64,000 nucleotides of DNA, from assembly GCA_001566295.1 (NCBI GenBank), contig KQ964246.1:744001-808000 (forward strand), read 5' to 3'. Positions 1 to 11,258 of the stretch are shown one piece after another. The position numbers were made by a program, and so were the translations under genes. The notes below the pieces were generated by a model. That model did not search any database. It was not told the DNA's origin and saw nothing but the letters and a program-made list of their open reading frames with translations. The DNA is from Microdochium bolleyi. Lineage: Eukaryota > Ascomycota > Sordariomycetes > Xylariales > Microdochiaceae. Position 1 is the stretch's first letter. The number at the start of each line of letters is the position of its first letter.

Positions 1-120
1 ACAATACTCTCCAACCGCTATCTAACACGTTTTGGTACACGGCTGTCATCAACACCGAAGTTTCATCACATCACATTGGATTCCATCACATCTCCAAGAT
101 CATCCACATTCGCCACAGCC

Positions 121-818
121 ATGTCGACCTACGACTCTCGCGATATTCGCAGTGGCGCACAGAATGCCAAGCGTGACCGAGACCACAAGGAGAAGTGGAC
201 GCACGGAATTCGTGCGCTGCCCGGAAAGCCTGCTAGAAAAGACCGTCTCACCTTCGAGCCGGGTGTAGATGATGGCGGCAAAGTCCGCCCAGAACGGGTC
301 TACCAGTAAGTCGTGAAAACCCGGCCTGTGATGGGCTTCACCTCAAGAAGCCCTCCATGCTGACAAACACCAGATGCTGCCGTCACCCGACAACAAATGT
401 GAGCAAGCTGCTGCGACAAACAACTCACTACGACATTCCCCAAAGCCGCTTCCGTGCAAACATAGACGCCCGCGTACAGCTCTCCGACCCGGAAATCCGG
501 AGCGATTACCTGTCCGAGGACGCCGCAACGCATCTCAGCCCCAACGGCGCTCGCGAGCTCAAGAGTGATGGTTTCATGTACAGCTTCGACAAGCCGGGCC
601 CCACCGGACCACTGCCGCTGGACGTGTACCTCAGGGATGACCTTCGCGCCAAGCGCAAGCAGGACCGTGAGGACCAGAAGGACTACCGACTCGTTGACGA
701 GAACGGAAACGAGTTGGAGGGCAGCAAGGCTTGGCGCAGAGTCCGACGCCCAGCTAATGCTCCAGCTGAGGAGGAGACTGATCTGGATCGGAGTGATGGC
801 GGCTTCGAGCTGATCTAG
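121..818 (+). CDS. Hypothetical protein, 209 aa, two exons
   Basis: Exon 1 is 121-305 and exon 2 is 374-818; the intron 306-373 has a GTAAGT donor, a CTGAC branch-like site and a CCAG acceptor, and the phase joins cleanly. The product is hydrophilic and charged, with no signal peptide or membrane segment. It has a central stretch rich in Arg, Asp and Lys and an acidic C-terminus. An in-frame ATG at 76 could extend it by 15 residues; I chose 121 because the added residues look like untranslated leader. I do not recognise a domain. The long uninterrupted second exon with balanced composition suggests a real gene. Function unknown. Confidence 0.7.
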
Positions 819-1638
819 CCCTGCGTTGCTTGACCTGATTCTGCCTCGGCAGGCCGACTCTTCGTCATTTTTCAACATCTCTTCCGTCCGAGCGAACTGT
901 CTTCTTCGTCTTCTTCCTTCCGTGTCATTTTCACCAATAATCCCTTCTAGCATTGGCGATCTATTGGTGGAGGCGCAATCGGCCACTTCTTGTACAAGAG
1001 CGTTTTCGCGGCGACAGCATGCTTCTTTCACTCTAGTGTCGGGCATTCTGTTCCACGACCCCTTTCATAAATTTTTGGCATTCATGCATACCCTACCGGT
1101 TCGACTTATGGTAGATGGCGTTGAGCTTACTCTGGGCACAAATTGGTTTCCAGCCAGAGAAGGATAGCACGGCGCATTGGGCGATTGTGATTGTTCGGAC
1201 CGGCGATGTCCTGGGTAGTTAAATTTATTACATAACAGTATCCATTGGTAATTCACCAGATCAGCGGACAGTCATTGCAGACTTGGATGCCTCTGTAGGC
1301 TCATCGTGTCGTCGTGAGTCGCGACTGCATCGGTCGTCCTGTGTCACAACTGCCTTGAAGCCAAATCACAAATGTAACACGTTGGAAATCAAAGGCTACA
1401 GCCTATCTGAATCTGCGAGCTTCTCCTGGGCTGCCAAGACAATAAGTCTCCATGCTGGCAAATAAGTACATGCATCAAGGTTGCCAACAACTCTTGAGTT
1501 TCAACATCAAAATGCTCACTCCCACGCAACCACATATATATATACACACATATCTCCCCATTTCCTCCCGCCTTTCACCCCCCCCTCCTCTCCGCTATGA
1601 CCTCCGGGAGACGCAGACGCAGATTCTCGCTCCCCCAC
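819..1638. other. Intergenic, 3' ends of two convergent genes
   Basis: No convincing gene. Pyrimidine-rich and AT-richer stretches, including a short TATATATA run near 1536-1545, are compatible with 3' untranslated regions of the flanking convergent genes. Confidence 0.5.
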
Positions 1639-4353
1639 CTACCGCTGCGGCTGGAACGGCGCGCTCTGCCGCTCCCACGTCTCGTTGCACACGCGGGTCA
1701 TCAGGTTCCGCGGGGCCTTGCGGCCCGTCATGAGCTCGAACGCCTCGACCGCCATCTCGCCCACCACCTCGAGGCCGTCGACGATGACCCACAGCGTGCT
1801 GTTGTTGCTGCTGCTGCTGTTGCCGCCACTGGTCGGGGTGCTGGTCCCGGGCGTGTTCTGGCCGGGCGTGCTGGTCCTCGTGTCCATTGCCATTGCCATC
1901 GTCGAGGCGGAGGCAGAGGTGGGGGCGGACAAGGACAAGGAAGAGGCGATCGCGGCGGGGGTTGGTGTGGTGTTGCGCATATGCCGGATCTGCTTCACCA
2001 GGGGCGTTATCAGGGGTTCGTAGGCGAGCTGTGGGCGCATTTGTTAGCAGAGCGGTCTAAGTCGAGAATGGCAGATACAATAATGAATGCAAACAAAGGG
2101 GAAAGGAGTACTGACTTCCACGACAACACCCCCGGTCGAGCTCCGCAGCCACTGCGGCGGCATGCGGAAGTCGACCGTAGGCGCCTCGTCAGCGCCGTCC
2201 GCGGGGATGCACGACAGAATTATGGTCGGCTGCTGGTACCCCGCGGGCCACTCCTGGCCGACGGACTCGAGCACGTAGCAGATCGGGACGTGCTGCTGCT
2301 GCCCGCTACGGCTGTCCCGCGCGACGTTCAAGCCGTGGTGCTCCGCGAAGCGGTTGAAGTGCGCGGCCACAGCGTCTGCCCGGCTGCGGGTCCGGTTGTA
2401 GATGAAGATGTTGCGGCAGCCGAGCTTCGTTAGCGCGTAGATCGCGGCGCGGGCCATGCCGCCAGCGCCAATGACCAGGGCTGTCGTGCGCGTGCGCTGG
2501 ATCGAGTTGCGCGGGCTGATGGCGCGGCGGAGACAGTTGACAATGGAGCTCCAGTCTGTGTTGTCGCCGTACAGCTGGCTGTGGCCGCCGTTGATGCCTA
2601 CGCCGCCGCCGCGCTTGTTCCGGGCGTTGGCATGGTCGAGGATGGACGACGTCTTGCCGCGTAAGGGGAGGACGAGGTTCACCGCCCCGATGGCCGTGGC
2701 GTGCGAGCTCAGGTGTGCTATGTGCGGCATGATGTCGAGCTTGAATGGCGGCGCGACGGATGCGCCACCGAAGTCGGGTTCCGCAAAGACGCGCTTCACC
2801 TCGTCGACTGTGTTGCACTGCTTGGCATCAAAGGTGTGCGGCATCATGTAGTGCTCGTATGCAGCCCGGTGCATCGAGGGGGAGACCGAGTAGTGCACCT
2901 TCGAGCCGAGCGTGAAGAAGTGCAGCGCATCAAGCGTGCCAGTACGGAAGGCGACCCTCAGTATGCCTCGGCACGTGTTGACGCCAGTCACCCACTCTGA
3001 TGGCGAGTTGACAAGCAGTTCGTGCGTTACGGGATTGAGGTTGGCGCTGAGCTTCGGTATCGAGGAACCGAAGACTGAGAAATCGTATGCAACCAACGGT
3101 GGTTTGGGGTCCGGTAACTCGCGGATCCTATGGATGAAGGCTTCGCGGCTCTGGTCGGGCCTATCGCCCATACAGAACCTCAATATGCGGACGATATGAC
3201 AGCCCAGTCCCTGTGCCCGCCAGTAGCATTCAGTGTATATGGGGTCGTCCCAGAGCTTCAGCCCAAACCCACGGAAAGTGTAGTGTCCAATAACCCTTGT
3301 CCGGCTCCGCCGAGCCAGGACTTGGTGGATGATCTTTTCGTTTCTCTTGAGATCGAGGCTGATGTACTCAACCCCGAGACGTAGTCCGTGCAGCATCAGT
3401 TGGAGATCAACAGCGTCACACTCCTCCTGGGACCGACGCCTTTCCTCCCGGGGATACTCCTCAACGTTGTAAATAATGGGTAGGTCAAGCTTCCGTCGAA
3501 TGAAAGCGACCGCCTCCGTAATGATGTCCAGCATGTTGGTCGGCCAGGAATCAATGATGAGCTCGACCGCTTCCGCACTGGCCTCCAATGCCGACAGATC
3601 GTGCTTGAAGCTCAGCAAGGAGGACAGGCGGATGTGCAGCACAAACGTGTGTTCTCGGTACTCCAACGGCACTGCGTCGATTGAAAATGGGTTCTCGGTC
3701 CACGACCGCGCCAGGCCCTGACCCAGAATGAGGTCAATAAAGCTCGTGAAGTCCTTCCGCGCCTTGACCAGTCTGGCGGCACCCATCAAGGTAGAGCGGA
3801 CTGTTGGCAGCGCTCCGCTGTGATCTTCCCCACCGAGGTCCGTGATGTTGAAATACTCCAGGTTGCTGATGTTGCGATGTCTCTGGTCATTCAACACAAA
3901 CCGCTCCATTTCGACGGGCGGTAGGCCAAGAACTTTCTGGAGTTCCCCCTTGTCACGTTGGATGTAAATCACCGGATTCGTCTCCGCTAGACGACGGATG
4001 ACATCTTCGGTCTCTGGTGATAGAAGCCCCGTACCACACTCAATGACACAATTCTGTCGATTCGTAGAAATGACCCCAGCGAGAACTACTGCCATTTGCC
4101 TCTCAAAGGCTTCTCGGCCTCTCTGCTGCAGGAAGGCTGCCCGGGTATGCCCCGTGATCTGCTCGAAGAACTGCTCTTCAGTCAAGAGTCGCCGACCAAG
4201 GTGTTTCGCAGCAATAAAACCAAGGGTGCGCTTGCCGGCTCCACGGCACCCGACCAGGATGACTGATGCGTCCGCCCGAAACATCTTTGGCCCTCTGCGG
4301 TGAGGGTCCAGCGAGTAGCCTCCCAGCTGGGCGGTTATGGTTGACGTCGTCAT
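1639..4353 (-). CDS. Quinate repressor-like protein (QUTR/qa-1S family), 875 aa
   Basis: Derived from the three C-terminal domains of the pentafunctional AROM enzyme: shikimate-kinase-like (about residues 30-200), type I 3-dehydroquinase-like (about 220-460) and shikimate-dehydrogenase-like (about 480-875). In qut/qa systems this protein represses quinate-pathway genes by antagonising the QUTA/qa-1F activator. Exons are 4353-2116 and 2028-1639; the intron (GTCAGT...CACAG) restores the conserved dehydrogenase C-terminus ending near GLEVVGE and FELMTGRKAPR. The P-loop at residues 35-41 reads GCRGAGK followed by Arg where kinases have Thr or Ser. The segment expected to hold the dehydroquinase Schiff-base lysine reads IVRILRF, with Arg. 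The dehydrogenase part keeps PPFK and YGDNTDW. Lost kinase and dehydroquinase residues favour a regulator over an enzyme. The length fits the family (about 900 aa). The start at 4353 begins just before the kinase-like domain. Confidence 0.88.
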
Positions 4354-5207
4354 GGCGGATAAGCTTCGCAACCCTACTGCGGGATAAGAAAACGTGGCCG
4401 TCGGAAGTTCACCCGGAAGCCGCCGCCACCTAGACCAGACTGCGATACCAGAAATACGGCCCCCGGAGTGCAAGAATGAGTGTCGTTCCTTGCGACGGTA
4501 CTACAGCACAGTGTCGCTGGCAGTGTCCTACGAAGTCGAGAAGAACGAATGCGGCCGGCGGTCCAGTAACGGGCAGAGTGCTCGACGCATGGCGACTAAT
4601 GCGGTGCAACTGCTGCAGCTCTGGCGAGGCACGGCGCTTGATCCTGCCTGCTATGTCTTTGACCAGTATAGGAGCTTGGAGAGAGCCAGAGCGCAGAGGC
4701 GTATCGCTTGAACATCCCCAAATCGTCGCAGGGTGAATGTTCACACGGGCGAATGCGAGCCCCGACGTCGGCAGTCTGAGCGGCATTCCCCGTGCACCCG
4801 CCACACTTTAGCCACACACAGAGGCGGTTCAGCCACAACCTTGATCGTGGCTTCCAGCTTGCAGGGGTCCTCGAACTGACCTCAACCGTCAAGCATCGCG
4901 AGCGCCTTTTGGCTCCTGGCCGAACCTTCATCTCCTATTGAATTGAATCGCCTTCTGCGGACTGGACTACCAGATATGCCGGCAGTCTTTGGATCGCCAT
5001 CCGTTCATTTCTTTACGCGTCAGCCATTGGTCTAAATGTCGTTGCCGTCTTCGACTTCCGCTGCATGATCGCATGGCACCGGCTGCTCCGCAACTCTACG
5101 GCTGAGGAGGCGCTGGACGCGCTTTACAAAGTCACGCTGCACGGCGGACTTGGTTCGGAAGTGGCGCACAATCACTTTGACGCACTCGGTGTGCGCCGCC
5201 TGGGGCC
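4354..5207. promoter_or_regulatory. Divergent promoter between the repressor-like and Zn2Cys6 genes
   Basis: This 854 bp space lies between two start codons pointing away from each other. GGATAA occurs at 4357-4362, directly upstream of the repressor start, and again at 4382-4387. The QUTA/qa-1F site is known as a palindrome whose half is GGRTAA, but no full palindrome is visible here, and GATA factors would also read these. No open frame in the space looks coding. Confidence 0.4.
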
Positions 5208-6417
5208 ATGAGTGATGGCGAGGGGGACGACGACGACAAGCGAGCGTCAAAGAAGCGCAAGGCCACCAGGGCCTGCGATCGCTGCAACTCGCAGCACCAG
5301 CCATGCGACAACTCCCTGCCCAAGTGCAGCGTCTGTGAACGCGCGGGGACCAGCTGTACCTATGACAGGCCCATCCGCAAGCGAGGCCCCCGTGTCGGCT
5401 ACACGAGCCAGAACGGAGAGCGGCTATGGAGCGTAGTCCTCAAGGCCAGGCCCGAACTTGAGGACCTTGTCTTGCAGATCTTGAGAGATGGCACGTACGG
5501 GGACACTGGAGTCCCCAATGCAGACTTCATCAAGAACAACGACAACCAGACGGAGCTTGTCAACTTCTTCAACGACAGCCGGGTAGGGAGATACCTACAA
5601 AACGGAGACACCGGGAACCTGAAGATTCCCAGCCGGGATCAGCAATTCTCCATTGTACCGACAGAACAGCTCTTGAGGTCCCAGTCGTACGACAGAGATC
5701 AGGCGGGTCGGGCGGATAAGCCCACAACATCAGGACCTCACGGCGCGCCTCAAAATCCAGGAGATATTTATCTCCAGAGTGACAACGTCCGGCGCAAGGA
5801 TTACCAATTCTCCAACAGATCAGAGGGGACACCAGTTAGCAGTTACTCACCTATGCCGAACGCGCAAAGTGTCGAAAGGGGCGAATCACGTCGCAAGTCC
5901 GGCTCCAACGACGTTGGCTCATGGAAAGATCCCGACCCCTTCGCCAGCCTCGTAGCTCACGCCACAGCCAGGGCTGCGATAGAGAACGAGCCCGCGGTGT
6001 TGTCCAGAAATGACAGCCGCTCCGCCAGCACGGGTTTTCGACCGGCAAACTTTGACATTGCCAGCATGGAAATGTCGCATTGGTAAGAACTACCTCGATC
6101 CAGCTCCCACGCGCGTGATCGTCGTATTGACATCATCCAGGTTTGACCCAATAGCCACGGACACACTTCTCAACCTCGGCTTCGACGGCGGAGATTCCAT
6201 GGCGCAGGACTGGTTTGACCTCTGCGAGAATCCCGACCCTGTGGAGAAGCAGACGGTCTCGCCCTCGGCGACCACAACGAGCCAAGGCGAGGACGAAGAG
6301 GAGGTCTGGCGTCGTCTCGTCAGTAAGTTTGCGTCCGCCATGATCCATTGTCGTCAACAGCTACCAGAGCCAGTGCTGACTACGTTCTTCTCTGCAGTGC
6401 GTGGTCGTTTTATGTGA
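5208..6417 (+). CDS. Short Zn2Cys6 transcription factor, QUTA/qa-1F-like N-terminus
   Basis: The zinc cluster is at about residues 24-50 (ACDRCNSQHQPCDNSLPKCS, then CERAGTSC). It is followed by a basic KRGPRVGY linker and LWSVVLKARPELEDLVLQIL, which resembles the region just after the zinc cluster in QUTA/qa-1F activators. Exon 1 is 5208-6082 and exon 2 starts at 6141 (GTAAGA...CATCCAG, joined through a Trp codon). A second possible intron, 6323-6397 (75 nt, GTAAGT...CTGCAG), is a multiple of three, so spliced and unspliced forms both end at 6417 (358 or 383 aa). A fungal Zn2Cys6 activator is usually 600-1000 aa with a middle homology domain; none is visible. It is divergent from the QUTR-like gene. 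It could be a truncated paralogue or a genuinely short regulator. The DNA-binding role is well supported; the quinate link is inference. Confidence 0.75.
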
Positions 6418-7613
6418 TCTGATCGAAGGCTTTTCGAAGCGAAAGTCTCGGCGTGTCTCCGGACATCAGCTGGCCGCTTATGCCTTCCCCGTTATCGAGA
6501 CGAAGGCTTCCGGGCACGGCGTCATGCAGCAGTGCTTCATATACATGAGCCGCTACCGGATGTACAGGCCGTACATACCGAAGACCACTATGCCAAAGCA
6601 AGTGGTCTGGTCAACTTGTCGAGGTGTCACATTGGACATCATATCTTTGTACACCAAGCGTTCTATTATAACACAGGTACCCTAGGAAATGTACCATTAC
6701 GAATCCACCACCCATCGCCGTAGTCTGTGCTGTCGCTCGAGCACGGCCGAGTCGTCCCAGACAGACAACAATTCTCCGGGGCGACGCATCGTCACCTCCG
6801 CCACACCAGTGTCCGCCGGATAGCCGCCTCTAGCCACAACTCATTACATCCCACCACTCACATCACCGGAGCAACCAAACACCGAGCCTTTATAAGCCCA
6901 GATACCAGCCCTCCCGCCCAAGAGCCCTAAGACCACCGAGGAGTGAAGTTTAATTAGCTACCTCGAGCCGAGTCGGTGAAAGGGAGTTGGCTTAGCGGTA
7001 CCGAGACGTTGATCTCTCTACCTCGGGGCAATCGATCGGATCTGGAAAATGAATCTCGACGTTCGACACTGCTTAGCGGCCAAGTTTTTTTTTGGACTTC
7101 TTCTGCCCCTTTCCGGGCCAGTAAGTAATGCCTGCCAGAGTTGTTTTCTTTTGCAGACATTTCACAAGCATGCGCAGTGCCGGCCATGATCGTTGACATG
7201 AGGCTACTTTGCGCACGACTTGGAAATTTGGTCATTCGTACCAGGAGTGTGAATGCAAACCTGTAATTTTATGTTACAGTAGTGAAGGGTCATCAGGATA
7301 TGAGAAGCGTGTATGGTGTACGGATGTTCCCTTTTGGCTGGCGCAACAATAACTTTGAGGGAATTCTGATGCACAGCATTCAGTGCTCGGTGTTCACAGC
7401 AAACGCACACATGAGGAGGTCATGACCATCACCAAATCTTTGCTAGCGATTAGATTGAATTCCAACTATATTCTTCGTTCTTTGAGTTGAGAGCACCCAG
7501 ATAGCACTACACCACCACGACATGTTCTCATCTTCCCACGATGGGCCATCTGCTCGTGCTCCCCCCAGAAGCTGTCCCAACCTTGCAGTGCGCAATGCGC
7601 CGACGAAGACTCC
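6418..7613. other. Intergenic
   Basis: No gene is supported. An open frame continues in another phase to 6685 (reading CVVLCDLIEGFSKRKSRR at its start). It could be reached by using a GTCAGT donor at 6319 with the acceptor at 6397, but nothing in it is recognisable. The rest looks like untranslated and spacer DNA. Confidence 0.4.
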
Positions 7614-9130
7614 TCACCACTTGCTTTCGAGCTTCAGGCACTCCGCAGCGCGCGAAGCTACCTCGTCCGGCTTCTGGCAAGCGTCAATCTGGGATGATGG
7701 TCAGCTTCAGCCGTTCATCAGGGATGTCTCACGACAAAAAAGGGGTACGCCTCCTACCTCGTGCACCGTGTTCCTCTGAAGCTCCTTCAGAATTTCGTTG
7801 GTGGATTTCTCATGCTCCTCCGCCCTCCGCTGCCGGGCTTGGGCATCCTGATCGTCGTCGCGTCCAGAGGACTTTGCACGGGAAGCGAGTCGGTCTGCCA
7901 ATACGCTGACGGGACATTTGAGATAGATCGTCGAGTACGAGCCATCAATCTAAAGATCACTGTCAGCTCCGACTCACCCCCTCGCCGACTGCGCTGCCAC
8001 GTCAAGACTCTTTTGTCAAACCGAAAATCGAGACGGGGACAGACCTCTGCCTCGAAGGCTTTCAGTTGCTTCACACTCCTCGGGAACCCGTCGATGATGA
8101 AGACGCTCTTGCCTGCCTTCTTCGCCTGCGCGATCTTCTTCTTGATGATCTGCACCGCCAGAGTCGCGGGCACGACGACCTGCAGCTCGAAGCTCTTCCG
8201 GATGAACTCCTGGAAGTCGCTCGTGTCGTCGGCCGCCTCGAGCCGCAGCTGCTCCCCGAGCGAGATGCTCTCCACCCGGGGGTCGCCCTTGACGAGGTAC
8301 GAGCACATTGTGCCTTTGCCAGAACCGGGGCCGCCTACATCACGTCAGACATGGAGCAAAGACAAAAGAAAGAAAGGGGCAACAGTGAGAACTGGGTAAA
8401 GGATGCAACGCACCGATGGCGAAGACATAAGTCAGCTCCCACCTCGGCGCACCCCATCTCCTCACCAGATCATCCCGCAGCGCCCGCAGACCACTGCCTC
8501 CAGCAATATCCAAGTCCAATCCTTCGATGTCCACCTTGAAGTCCCCGAGCCCGTGTTCGGCCCCGCTCTCATCCCTCGGGCTCGTCATGAGGTATCGCTG
8601 TGCCTGCACAGCAGCCTCGATCTTGTCCGCGAGATGCACGATCCTGGCCTCGTCCGTCCTCTCCGCCGCGTTGTTGTACTCTGCCAGCCTGTCCCTGAGC
8701 ATCGTGGTGAAGGCACCAGGGGCGCGACACGTGAAGTACTGCATTGCCAGCGCCTCTCTGGTGTTCTTGTCCTCCCGCGACACCTTGTCGGCGGGGGTGA
8801 GGTCGCCGGTCACGATTTCGGCCACGTCGTGGGCCAGAGCCAGCTCGAGGAGGCGGAGTTTCTTTTCTGGCGGGAAGTCCTGTTTTTTGGTATGATTAAA
8901 TGATAGATTCTTTCCTCTTCTCTCCTCCGCAGACTCTGTGCTGAACGATCTGTTTGTTGGTGGTACGCGCTTACCAGGGACAACACGATCATCGCGACGA
9001 GCCAGCTGTGGTCCGCGACCGATTCGGGGTTGGAGATGCCTCGGAGCTGCCACCCCCTGCGCTTCTCCTCCTTCAGAGTCGCGAGCTCCAGGAAGAGGTC
9101 GCGCATCTTGCTTTCGTCACCTGGTGCCAT
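7614..9130 (-). CDS. Predicted fusion: HDDC2-like 5'-deoxynucleotidase + UMP/CMP kinase-like domain, 392 aa
   Basis: Five exons: 9130-8975, 8879-8414, 8334-8045, 7949-7758, 7688-7614; all junctions keep phase. Residues 1-200 match the HD-domain 5'-deoxynucleotidase family (human HDDC2, yeast YGK1, bacterial YfbR), which dephosphorylates dNMPs. Metal ligands expected for the fold are present: H41, H69-D70 in AHDVAE, G77-D78 and D137 in HLADK. From residue 204 a nucleoside monophosphate kinase follows: P-loop GGPGSGKGT (208-216), LGEQLR where GDLLR is usual, IIDGFPRS (GFPR 290-293), a short LID reading SGRDDDQ, and a C-terminal helix. The junction lies within one exon: exon 2 ends in the first kinase strand and the next begins in the P-loop, so the two halves cannot easily be separate genes. 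One domain removes and the other adds a phosphate on nucleoside monophosphates. Substrates are unknown; the join is inference until a transcript is seen. Confidence 0.82.
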
Positions 9131-11258
9131 AATTATCGAGGGGCAAGCCTGGCACCCCTGGTTTCTAGGTGTTACAGCTCTGAGAAATGTCCTGCAGTTC
9201 GGTGCAAGTTCTGCTAGTCGCTGCTGATGGTTATGAATGGGAGAGCCGCTTCTGCTGCTGAAGGTGCAGAAGTGCTGCCTTGTGCGTGTTGGTTGGAGTT
9301 GTCATTGCATGAAGTTGCAAGCCGGCGGTAACCCCTCTTTCCAAATGCAAGTCGCAGACTGCTCGTATGACTGTATTGGATGCATGACGCCATAGTAACA
9401 TTCTTCAAGCACAACGACGAGGACAAGCTTATTACAGCTTTAGGACAACGAAAGAAGTAGATGTATCTCTATCTCATATCGCACTTCAGTCAGTACCCTT
9501 GCTGTTTCTTAAAATTCCACACAGATAGAGCATGAGGTATTGCGCAGTGCCAAAGGGACCCAAAAAAAGGAAAGGAAAAAAAGGATGGCCGCGGAAACGA
9601 TCAACACTCCCACCTCCAAATGTTGAATGCGGAGGGTTACTTGCCGACCGGCCGAAACTTGACAGTCTCGATACCGCTGAGCCATTGCTCCCCTTTCGCC
9701 GACTTGGTAGCCAATTAACCTTCACTCCTCGTGGCTCTGGGGGAGGATCTTGCTGGGAGCACGCTCTTATATTGGGTTATCAGGCCTGGTCTGGTTGCTC
9801 TGGTGATATGATGGATCTGGCGGGAGGTTATTGGTTGAGGGAGGAAGAATCTTGAGTCTGTGGCTGGCGAGTTTAGTGCCTGGCATGGGCTTCTTCGCAG
9901 TCAGACAGGCGGTTGAGTGTTGGCCACGGGAGTGGAACAGAGAGAGACACTTTCCTGAGGGTCGCATCCCTCTTGTCGAGTTCTTGACAGCATATGATGA
10001 CCGTTAAGTATTGTCCATGTGACTCCAAGCGAATGTGATAGGCCATCTCTATATTTTCCACGCTCCGAATACCACATCGGTTGCGTCTAGGCACAGAGCA
10101 ATAATAAAAGGTGGACGCCTACAAGCCTTGGGTGCCTTTACAGCAGCAAACATCTCGCGGGAAACAAATCCCATGATCAAGCTTTGCCCTTCAGATGCCA
10201 GGAGTCAAGGTGTGTTTTACGCTCTCAACGAAGATATCTTTGAAGTTGTCTCTGAGAGGAGGCCTGAGGAAGGAAAAAGCCGTTATCAAGCAGTTACAAA
10301 CAAGCATTGTCACTGCCTAAGCATGGTGCTTGCTTGTTCTTCCGCGGCACTCTTCTCTCGCAGGCGGGTGTTCAGAGACAAACATGTCAATGAGCTGGAC
10401 CACAATCATGGATGCACACGCGATGGCGTTAGCAAGGCAGCCAAAAAGGAAATGTTTCAACACAGGGACTCGAGCCATGATCTAGGGACGGCATATGCCA
10501 TGTCAAGCTTTAATGGCTTTTTGCAAGGGTTTTTTGCTGGTTGTTAGCCGGCTTGCTCTTGGTCTCTTTTATATTGTATGGTCGGAAGCAGTGGAAGCAG
10601 CTGAAGCAACAAAGAGTTTGATCCTACCAAGGCCCTTCGACCATTCAGCAAAGCTGCTCTAGAAGTCAAGAAAGAGGCGTGAGATGATTGTTAAGATGCC
10701 TTGAGAACTGAGTGGCAAGCTACACGCTGCCGCAAGCTGGGCAGCTGTTACGGCATCTTCTTGCCTCGATCAACACCTGAAATGTTGCCTCGGAACAGCA
10801 TGGTACCGTCACTGATGTCCCAACACGGCCAGTCTATCATACCGTGTTGCAATTCTCCGGCTTCCGTCGAAAAGTGCCTGGCACTATCCGCTGTCTGAGG
10901 CGTCGGCATATCCCAGTGCTGCTTACCCCCTGATGAAGGCCTTGCCTTGACTTTGCTTTCTACTTGTGATGGGCAACGATATCTCACCAGGCACTTGTAA
11001 TACGGCTTATAAAACGACCGCCAATTCTTGTTCTCCATTTAGTCCTGCATCTCTGTTCTCACCAGGGATCTTCGCCCACCACCATCGCTGCTCCTCCTCT
11101 CAACTCACAGCAAGAGATCACCATCTACACCGGTCGGCTTGCACTCGACCATTGACCACAATCTACACTTCTTGAGACGTCGTCACGTAGTGATCAGCTC
11201 TATCTGCCTCGGACCTCAGGGTTACACAACACAACCCCTTGTGTGACAGTCCGATGCC
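9131..11258. other. Intergenic, 2.1 kb
   Basis: No supported gene. A 170-codon frame at 10035-10547 has no domain, no splice support and composition like spacer. It contains several AT-richer stretches. Its left end is the promoter of the deoxynucleotidase-kinase gene and its right end the promoter of the gene starting at 11259. Confidence 0.45.

Noticed and set aside
300..1046. 248-codon minus-strand frame
   Set aside because: Overlaps the well-spliced plus-strand gene at 121-818 and looks like its antisense shadow.
10035..10547. 170-codon plus-strand frame
   Set aside because: No domain, no splice sites that extend it, and spacer-like composition.
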